Below are positions 32,778 to 36,134 of a stretch of DNA of 36,134 nucleotides, piece after piece. The stretch covers positions 1-36,134 of IMG/VR virus record IMGVR_UViG_3300035201_000025; one strand, 5' to 3'. Position 1 is the first letter of the stretch, and every line of letters starts with the position of its first letter. The translations under genes were made by a program, and so were the position numbers. Origin of the DNA: a virus. The notes under the pieces were generated by a model that saw only the letters and a list, made by a program, of their open reading frames with translations, was not told the DNA's origin and ran no database searches.

Positions 32778-32856
32778 ATTAATACTTATATCCCCAATTC
32801 TCCCTCCACAGGATTCAACGAATCTTTGGATATACATATTATACTTACTATAACAT

Positions 32857-33492
32857 ATGATACATAGTGCTTCTCTTGTACATCATACATCCAATGGTGA
32901 TGATTTGATAGCTTACATGGCAAGAGTATCCAACCCCGCTAACCAAGATAATCCTAATAACTCTAAACTTATCCAATACCTTATTAAACATAAACACTGG
33001 TCACCTTTTGAAATGGTGAATATGTGTGTGGAGATATCTACTACTAGATCTATTGCAGCTCAAATACTTAGGCATAGGTCCTTTAGCTTTCAAGAGTTCT
33101 CTCAACGGTATGCTTCCGTAGATAAGTTAGGTGATGCTGTGTTTCCAGCCTTACGTAGGCAAGATGAACATAATCGTCAGAATAGTATTGATGATATAGG
33201 TGAGAATTGTAAAACAGAATGGTATAAAGAGATAGATAAGTTATATAAGCAATCTAGAGAGCTCTATGAGAGCATGTTGAGAGCAGGGATAGCTAAAGAG
33301 TGTGCAAGAGATGTTTTGACTCTCTCAAGCCCTTCTAAGCTCTATATGAATGGAACCCTGAGATCTTGGATTCATTATGTTGAACTTAGATCTGCTAATG
33401 GTACTCAACAAGAACATAGAACTATAGCTCTTAAAATTAAAGACTTATTAAAAGAAAACTTTCCTAAAACGTATAAAGCAGTATTTGAATGA
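32857..33492 (+). CDS. thyX: Flavin-dependent thymidylate synthase ThyX
   Basis: Makes dTMP from dUMP using methylene-tetrahydrofolate, FAD and NADPH, supplying thymidine for phage DNA. 211 residues, near the usual 210-250. The defining ThyX motif is complete: R72-H-R-x2-S77-x2-E80-x-S82-x-R84-Y85 (RHRSFSFQEFSQRY). Substrate-handling segments include HWSPFEMVNMCVEIS and the C-terminal LRSWIHYVELRSANGTQQEH. It starts after a 167-base spacer containing the terL terminator, so it probably has its own promoter (TATACTTA/ATAACATA-rich sequence just upstream, not clearly consensus). It overlaps the next tiny gene by 4 bases. Confidence 0.97.
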   Translation: MIHSASLVHHTSNGDDLIAYMARVSNPANQDNPNNSKLIQYLIKHKHWSPFEMVNMCVEISTTRSIAAQILRHRSFSFQEFSQRYASVDKLGDAVFPALRRQDEHNRQNSIDDIGENCKTEWYKEIDKLYKQSRELYESMLRAGIAKECARDVLTLSSPSKLYMNGTLRSWIHYVELRSANGTQQEHRTIALKIKDLLKENFPKTYKAVFE

Positions 33493-33647
33493 CTATTCCA
33501 TCCCAACCTAAGCAGGTTAAATCTCATTGGTACTACATATTTTGGGCTTCTGCAACAGTATGTGTGGTGTTAGGGCAGGTTTATGTAGCTCATAGCTATA
33601 GAGAGCTTGCATCGGCGTTAACTAAGACTTTATGGAGTATTAATTAA
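33489..33647 (+). CDS. 52-residue single-pass membrane microprotein after thyX
   Basis: The ATG overlaps the thyX stop (ATGA). A basic N-terminus TIPSQPKQVKSH leads into one hydrophobic helix WYYIFWASATVCVVLGQVYV (about 14-33), and the protein ends in a helical tail SYRELASALTKTLWSIN. The positive N-terminus suggests N-in topology. I recall similar KSHWYYIFWA-type genes in other cyanophages, but without a function. It overlaps the next gene by one base, forming a coupled thyX micro-operon. Confidence 0.7.
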   Translation: MTIPSQPKQVKSHWYYIFWASATVCVVLGQVYVAHSYRELASALTKTLWSIN

Positions 33648-33802
33648 TGGATACTCAAGCAATGTCGACTCCTTCGGAAGGTGATATCGATATAATTGTT
33701 GATTATGCTCCTTATCCAGAGGTGAAAAGGAATGTATTCACAGATAGAGAGAGATTTGAGTTAAAAGAGATCATCAGAGAGGTTATTAACGAATTTATTT
33801 GA
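33647..33802 (+). CDS. 51-residue acidic hypothetical protein
   Basis: Starts at TAATG, sharing one base with the previous stop. It begins DTQAMSTPSEGDIDIIVDYA and has a charged helical C-terminus (RERFELKEIIREVINEFI) that could form a coiled-coil or amphipathic helix. No membrane segment. Tight coupling to the neighbouring genes supports coding. Function unknown. Confidence 0.6.
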   Translation: MDTQAMSTPSEGDIDIIVDYAPYPEVKRNVFTDRERFELKEIIREVINEFI

Positions 33803-33808
33803 TTCATA

Positions 33809-33922
33809 GTGGATAAACATACGAAAAAGATGATAAAACTGAATAAGAAGGCTCAGAAGTGTGTCTCAAGAGAAAAAGCTGTAAAGCTTCTTAAAAAATG
33901 GCACAAATTAGTGAAGTCATAG
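33809..33922 (+). CDS. 37-residue basic hypothetical protein (GTG start)
   Basis: Reads MDKHTKKMIKLNKKAQKCVS, then REKAVKLLKKWHKLVKS, from a GTG at 33809; an internal ATG at codon 8 is an alternative. Fourteen Lys/Arg in 37 residues make it strongly basic and probably nucleic-acid-binding. It is the last gene of the thyX run and stops five bases before the palindrome-rich island. Moderate confidence because of its size and start codon. Confidence 0.5.
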   Translation: MDKHTKKMIKLNKKAQKCVSREKAVKLLKKWHKLVKS

Positions 33923-33926
33923 CCTT

Positions 33927-33945
33927 ATTGAGAACGATTCGCAAT
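33927..33945. promoter_or_regulatory. 19-bp Fur-box-like imperfect palindrome
   Basis: ATTGAGAACGATTCGCAAT: the two 9-base arms around a central G agree at 7 of 9 positions, and it resembles bacterial Fur-binding sites (TGA-x-AA-x-n-ATT-x2-CA). It lies just after a stop codon and before a GC hairpin, not next to an obvious promoter, so it may simply be part of the structured junction. Confidence 0.25.
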
Positions 33946-34027
33946 ACCCCCATAGGGGGGCCTCGAAGTTGCCACATCCCGCTCGACGCTTCGCGTCTCG
34001 CTCCCTTTAATGATGTTTTTTCCCGTG

Positions 34028-34107
34028 CAATATGTTATTTACCGGCGCCAAACGAGCGAGTTGCGTAGCAACGAGCGAGTCATTAGTGTTGCTTATGTAA
34101 CATATTG
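34028..34107. repeat. Inverted repeat enclosing a duplicated GC-rich decamer
   Basis: The perfect 10-bp arms CAATATGTTA (34028-34037) and TAACATATTG (34098-34107) enclose 60 bases. Within them are a GGCGCC palindrome and the direct repeats AACGAGCGAG at 34051-34060 and 34070-34079, which overlap the ends of a GTTGC/GCAAC hairpin. The whole can fold as one cruciform. Possible roles are packaging or terminus recognition, or an origin. Confidence 0.7.
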
Positions 34108-34174
34108 TGTCGCCATCTGTATGCGTTAAGTATTATGATTACAGAGTGTTAAGCTTTATTTGTTTATACTCCCA

Positions 34175-34198
34175 AAGTGACACAATGTATGCTATGAT
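34175..34198 (+). promoter_or_regulatory. Possible extended -10 promoter before the first early gene
   Basis: TGC-TATGAT (34190-34198) is a good extended -10 hexamer about 28 bases before the ATG at 34226. No recognisable -35 stands 16-18 bases upstream (TCCCAA-like), so this is a weak call supported mainly by position. Confidence 0.35.
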
Positions 34199-34225
34199 AA
34201 CTATGTTAACAAATCAGGAGACTTT

Positions 34226-34390
34226 ATGTCAACAACCAAACAACAAGTAGCAATGAATTTGTGTTACTTAATGCAAGGTGATTCCCAGTTAACTAATGAT
34301 ATCATCATTGAATATGTTGATCTTATTAGTAACAAACGTCTAGATGATTTGCTTGACTTCACTAACAATGAAATGAAAGCAAATGTCTAG
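34226..34390 (+). CDS. 54-residue hypothetical early protein
   Basis: Begins STTKQQVAMNLCYLMQGDSQ and is helical and acidic toward the end (NKRLDDLLDFTNNEMKANV). It has a clear AGGAG ribosome-binding site five bases before the ATG, unlike most other genes in this region. First gene after the GC island and placed before the strong sigma70 promoter. No recognised domain. By position it may be an early host-interaction protein. Confidence 0.65.
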   Translation: MSTTKQQVAMNLCYLMQGDSQLTNDIIIEYVDLISNKRLDDLLDFTNNEMKANV

Positions 34391-34424
34391 AGTTAACATC
34401 ATTATTACAGAGTGTAACAAACGC

Positions 34425-34453
34425 TTGACTTCTGTTTAAATGTTTGCTATACT
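34425..34453 (+). promoter_or_regulatory. Near-consensus sigma70 promoter for the early region
   Basis: -35 TTGACT (34425-34430), a 17-base spacer, extended TG-C and -10 TATACT (34448-34453). Each hexamer differs from consensus at one base and spacing is optimal. It drives the gene at 34513 and those beyond, using host RNA polymerase, as expected for the left end of a T7-like genome before phage RNA polymerase is made. Confidence 0.85.
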
Positions 34454-34512
34454 ATGTATATAAGATGAAAGATTAACATTTTTCATTCTTTAATTTCCAT
34501 TCAATTGTTATT

Positions 34513-34722
34513 ATGAAAGTTCTCATTCATTGCAAAGATTCTGCTACTAAACACCTAAAATCTTTAGGTCTTAAGTATAAAGAATCAGATGGAGAATTAG
34601 ATGTAATTGTTAATGATGTTCCTTACGCAGTTATTAACGGTATCTATCAAGATCCTGATGAACAGTTATGTGAACATTACGGCATTGATTATGATCAAGT
34701 TAATTGCATCGAAGTTCTTTAA
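34513..34722 (+). CDS. 69-residue hypothetical early protein
   Basis: Begins KVLIHCKDSATKHLKSLGLK and is acidic in the C-terminal half (YQDPDEQLCEHYGIDYDQV). Compact alpha/beta-looking, with no signal peptide or membrane helix. First gene behind the strong host-type promoter, with an AT-rich 60-base leader and no clear Shine-Dalgarno. Placement suggests expression immediately after infection, where small phage proteins often reprogram the host. No family recognised. Confidence 0.7.
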   Translation: MKVLIHCKDSATKHLKSLGLKYKESDGELDVIVNDVPYAVINGIYQDPDEQLCEHYGIDYDQVNCIEVL

Positions 34723-34733
34723 TCTTGCTGGAT

Positions 34734-34768
34734 CTGGTGATTAAATAGAGGTTCAATTCCTCTACCAG
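34734..34768 (+). ncRNA. tRNA-like minihelix (T-arm plus acceptor remnant)
   Basis: CTGGT (34734-34738) pairs with ACCAG (34764-34768), enclosing GATTAAAT and a perfect T-arm: AGAGG-TTCAATT-CCTCT (34747-34763). The T-loop begins TTCAA, as in true tRNAs. No D-arm pair or anticodon arm exists and no full-length partner for the 3' strand lies upstream, so it is a tRNA relic or a deliberate tRNA mimic, not a working tRNA. Confidence 0.55.
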
Positions 34769-34803
34769 TTATTGATACATTAAGTATCAAACCTGTCCAC
34801 TAA

Positions 34804-34817
34804 CTAACAACAACATG
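34804..34817 (+). promoter_or_regulatory. Repeated translation leader CTAACAACAACATG, copy 1
   Basis: Fourteen bases ending in the ATG of the 34815 gene, identical to 35042-35055 before the KTSC gene. There is no Shine-Dalgarno in either leader. The unstructured CAA-rich sequence may support ribosome-binding-site-independent initiation. Confidence 0.55.
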
Positions 34818-34976
34818 TTCAACCTTGTTCAACAATCACCTGGTGAAACTGTAATGCTTGGATGTTATGAATCAAAGCAAACTGCACTGTTTAAGTTAGG
34901 ACAACATCAGATGCGTAATCCTCTTTGTAAGTATGAGATTATGACAACTGATGAAATCAAACTGATGAACAGTTAA
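34815..34976 (+). CDS. 53-residue hypothetical early protein
   Basis: Begins FNLVQQSPGETVMLGCYESK, then QTALFKLGQHQMRNPLCKYE, ending EIKLMNS. The V-M-L-G-x-Y-E-S-x-x-x-A-L-x-K pattern suggests a small alpha/beta fold; no known domain assigned. It uses the CTAACAACAACATG leader shared with the gene at 35053 instead of a Shine-Dalgarno. Flanked by a tRNA-like element upstream and two hairpins downstream. Confidence 0.65.
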   Translation: MFNLVQQSPGETVMLGCYESKQTALFKLGQHQMRNPLCKYEIMTTDEIKLMNS

Positions 34977-34988
34977 TGTTACTTTCAC

Positions 34989-35030
34989 TCTCCCTAATTT
35001 GGGAGACTGAAGGAAACTAACTCCTTCATT
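34989..35030 (+). terminator. Tandem hairpins between early genes
   Basis: TCTCCC-taattt-GGGAGA (about 34989-35006), followed at once by TGAAGGA-aactaac-TCCTTCA (about 35008-35028). Both stems are perfect (6 and 7 bp). No T-run follows, so these may be RNA-processing or stabilising hairpins rather than true terminators. Confidence 0.6.
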
Positions 35031-35041
35031 GTTCACCCTAT

Positions 35042-35055
35042 CTAACAACAACATG
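35042..35055 (+). promoter_or_regulatory. Repeated translation leader CTAACAACAACATG, copy 2
   Basis: Identical to 34804-34817. It ends in the ATG of the KTSC-domain gene and supports choosing that ATG (35053) over the in-frame upstream ATG at 35029. Confidence 0.55.
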
Positions 35056-35289
35056 ACAAACATCAATGTAAATGACTCTTCTGCAATCAACGAATTGAAT
35101 GTTAATGAAGTCGAAGGACTTGCACAAGTTCAGTTCAAGAACGGTCAGAAGTATACTTACTTTGGTGTAGCTAAGGATGCAATCCGTGACCTTCTTTATA
35201 ACTCTGATCAAGGCACATCTATTGGCAAATGGGTTAACGAAAACCTATTAAATGCTGAGATTAGATATGACTTTGGCTTCACAAGTTGA
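35053..35289 (+). CDS. KTSC-domain small protein
   Basis: 78 residues. The KTSC-type domain is visible: L-x-V-x-F-K-N-G pattern (LAQVQFKNGQKYTYFGVAKD), then AIRDLLYNSDQGTSIGKWVNENL, matching the Y-x-Y-x-G-V...S-x-G-x-x-x-N-x-x-I layout. KTSC domains occur at the ends of lysyl-tRNA synthetases and as stand-alone phage proteins; their biochemical role is not settled to my knowledge. The start at 35053 was chosen because it carries the repeated CAA-rich leader. It lies in the early region between hairpin-bearing spacers. Confidence 0.8.
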   Translation: MTNINVNDSSAINELNVNEVEGLAQVQFKNGQKYTYFGVAKDAIRDLLYNSDQGTSIGKWVNENLLNAEIRYDFGFTS

Positions 35290-35313
35290 TCCTTAATTAA
35301 CATTCACAGTCAC

Positions 35314-35338
35314 GCACGGTTTGTATAACTAACTGTGC
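35314..35338 (+). terminator. Hairpin between the KTSC gene and tRNA-Asp
   Basis: GCACGGTT (35314-35321) pairs with AACTGTGC (35331-35338), 8 bp with one G-T pair and a 9-base loop, seven bases before the tRNA. A short CTTTCC follows. Could be a weak terminator or a processing site for the tRNA 5' end. Confidence 0.5.
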
Positions 35339-35344
35339 TTTCCT

Positions 35345-35416
35345 GGAGCTATAGATTAACGGTTAAATCATGTCACTGTCACTGACAAGATTCGGGTTCA
35401 ATTCCCGGTAGCTCCG
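35345..35416 (+). tRNA. tRNA-Asp (anticodon GUC)
   Basis: Complete cloverleaf: acceptor GGAGCTA (35345-35351) with TAGCTCC (35409-35415), all 7 pairs. D-stem GATT/AATC with GG in the loop. Anticodon stem TGTCA/TGACA around loop CTGTCAC, giving anticodon GTC (35378-35380), preceded by T33. Four-base variable loop. T-arm TCGGG/CCCGG with loop TTCAATT. Discriminator G73, as expected for Asp. CCA is not encoded, so host CCA-adding enzyme is needed. The strong GACAC-ttcg-GTGTC hairpin right after it may define the transcript end. Confidence 0.93.
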
Positions 35417-35417
35417 T

Positions 35418-35433
35418 TGACACTTCGGTGTCA
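35418..35433 (+). terminator. Hairpin with TTCG tetraloop after tRNA-Asp
   Basis: TGACAC-TTCG-GTGTCA, a perfect 6-bp stem closed by the very stable UUCG tetraloop, two bases after the tRNA discriminator. A short AT-rich tail (TTATTC) follows. Fits a transcript end or a 3' processing block for the tRNA. Confidence 0.6.
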
Positions 35434-35455
35434 TTATTCACATCACTAATTAACT

Positions 35456-35887
35456 ATGACTAGTGCAATTTCTGAAATCAAGGCCACTTATGACTATGAA
35501 GATGCAAAGGAGATTGTTAACAACGGTTGTGAATCTGGTTTGTGCTTCAAACACATATATTATGATGATACCGTCGGCTTCTTTAACAAGTATCCCGATG
35601 AAATCACCCGATATATTGTTGACAACGCTGGAATTGACTACCTAAAGAAAACACTTGAGCGCCATGATGGTTGGCTTGATGGTTATCTAAACGATCTAGT
35701 TTGGGCCTTCATTGAATTAGTTTGTGGTGAAATCGTTGATGATCATGAGTCAACAACTTGTGAGGAAATGGATGATGAGCCTATTAAATTGTATGCTGAT
35801 TATTCAAAAGAAGATTTAGAATTACTACGTAAACATGGATACAATCCACAACGTAGTATGACTGACTCTCGTTATTCACAAGTTTAA
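35456..35887 (+). CDS. Hypothetical 143-residue acidic early protein
   Basis: Begins TSAISEIKATYDYEDAKEIV. A conserved-looking core includes CFKHIYYDDTVGFFNKYPDE and YLKKTLERHDGWLDGYLNDL, with a Cys/Glu-rich segment near 107-115 (ESTTCEEMDD). Strongly acidic overall, with no membrane segment. I recall related acidic proteins in cyanophage early or hypervariable regions but no function. High negative charge could indicate a DNA-mimic or host-polymerase-binding protein, which is speculation. No Shine-Dalgarno is seen before the ATG. Confidence 0.72.
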   Translation: MTSAISEIKATYDYEDAKEIVNNGCESGLCFKHIYYDDTVGFFNKYPDEITRYIVDNAGIDYLKKTLERHDGWLDGYLNDLVWAFIELVCGEIVDDHESTTCEEMDDEPIKLYADYSKEDLELLRKHGYNPQRSMTDSRYSQV

Positions 35888-35892
35888 AGATT

Positions 35893-35931
35893 CACTCTCT
35901 AAGTGTTAGCTAGTCTAACATTTACTGAGTG
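35893..35931 (+). terminator. Nested hairpin after the acidic early gene
   Basis: CACTC (35893-35897) pairs with GAGTG (35927-35931), enclosing AAGTGTTAG-ctagt-CTAACATTT (35901-35923; 9 pairs, one G-T). No T-run follows. Another member of the hairpin series found in the spacers of this region. Confidence 0.55.
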
Positions 35932-35964
35932 GTTCTTATCACTCTGTCCACTTAAATTGCTACT

Positions 35965-36134
35965 ATGACAGCAACACCTAAGAAGCTCAATCCTAAACCA
36001 ATTAGGAATACTGAGACTTCACAGTCACAGCCAGTTGTTATTACTAAACAGCGTGATTTTACACACAAAGAACCAATTATTATACCATCTCACCTTGAAG
36101 AAGTACCAGTAATTAGTGCAGCATCTTATATCAA
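35965..36134 (+). CDS. Hypothetical early protein, 3'-truncated by the window end
   Basis: Open from ATG at 35965 to the last base. The visible 56 residues start TATPKKLNPKPIRNTETSQS and continue PVVITKQRDFTHKEPIIIPS, then VPVISAASYI. Pro/Lys/Thr-rich and probably unstructured at first. The leader CTGTCCACTTAAATTGC shares CTGTCCACT with the spacer before the 34815 gene. No domain can be assigned from the fragment. Confidence 0.6.
   Translation, partial: MTATPKKLNPKPIRNTETSQSQPVVITKQRDFTHKEPIIIPSHLEEVPVISAASYI

Larger units (their letters stand above)
33923..34225. other. Gene-free, palindrome-rich GC island; probable genome-end/concatemer junction
   Basis: About 300 bases with no convincing gene. 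Contents in order: an imperfect 19-bp palindrome (33927-33945); a CCCCC-ata-GGGGG hairpin (33947-33959); a GACGC-ttc-GCGTC hairpin (33985-33997); a 10-bp perfect inverted repeat CAATATGTTA/TAACATATTG (34028-34037 and 34098-34107); two copies of AACGAGCGAG (34051-34060 and 34070-34079) around a GTTGC-gta-GCAAC hairpin; and an AT-rich promoter-like tail. The first 190 bases are far more GC-rich than the rest of the window. Gene organisation changes across it, from late operon to spaced early genes, which fits a joined phage terminus. Confidence 0.6.

Noticed and set aside
33899-34063. Open frame beginning MAQISEVIALLRTI across the GC island
   Set aside because: It runs through hairpins and palindromes, has no ribosome-binding site, and its start is inside the 37-residue gene; best explained as chance in a GC-rich non-coding segment.
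34747-34768. Phage attachment site in a tRNA 3' end (as described for P-SSP7)
   Set aside because: No integrase is in the window and the match to a host tRNA cannot be tested here; kept only as a tRNA-like element.
1-36134. CRISPR arrays, insertion sequences, integrase or rRNA genes
   Set aside because: No regularly spaced direct repeats, transposase or recombinase motifs, or rRNA segments were seen on either strand.

Overview
The window is most of the genome of a T7-like marine cyanophage (cyanopodovirus). The evidence is a complete psbA (photosystem II D1) next to an hli gene inside a T7-ordered morphogenesis cluster: portal, scaffold, [hli-psbA], major capsid, tail tube A, tail nozzle B, internal core proteins, tail fibre, small and large terminase. 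The DNA is AT-rich, all genes lie on the + strand, and the host is most likely Prochlorococcus or a marine Synechococcus. All calls come from reading the sequence and remembered family motifs; no database search was run.

Layout. 1-2.6 kb: nucleotide metabolism, with the tail of a MazG-like pyrophosphohydrolase, a short class I ribonucleotide reductase large subunit and a ferritin-like small subunit. 2.6-5.4 kb: gp7.3-like protein, portal and scaffold. 5.4-7.7 kb: photosynthesis and accessory block, with hli, psbA, a glutamine-II (Downstream-peptide) riboswitch, an 18-residue peptide, a small secreted beta-barrel-like protein, a 43-residue Cys-rich membrane protein and an unknown gene. 7.7-20.9 kb: capsid, tail tube, nozzle and ejection proteins. 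20.9-27.2 kb: an unusually rich set of fibre and receptor-binding modules. 27.2-28.5 kb: small membrane or exported proteins, probably involving the host envelope or lysis. 28.5-32.7 kb: packaging genes, with an unknown 658-residue protein between the terminase subunits. 32.7-33.9 kb: thyX and three tiny genes.

33.92-34.2 kb is a GC-rich, palindrome-rich non-coding island with no obvious gene. It separates the late cluster from a second region (34.2 kb to the end) of small genes with wide spacers, a near-consensus sigma70 promoter, a tRNA-Asp(GUC), a KTSC-domain gene and a hairpin in several spacers. That looks like the left (early) end of the phage. I infer that the molecule was assembled as a circle, that the island marks the physical end or concatemer junction, and that RNA polymerase, DNA polymerase, primase/helicase and other early-middle genes lie outside the window, between its right and left edges.

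How it works together. NrdA/NrdB, MazG and ThyX would supply deoxynucleotides. D1 and HLIP would keep host photosynthesis running during infection. A glutamine-sensing RNA would tie expression of a micropeptide, and probably the barrel gene behind it, to host nitrogen state. The most notable observations are the 25-bp hairpin/PTR-F-V-G coding repeat that brackets the hli-psbA cassette, the riboswitch operon, accessory surface modules inserted into capsid, tail tube and nozzle proteins, and the structured junction at 33.9-34.1 kb.
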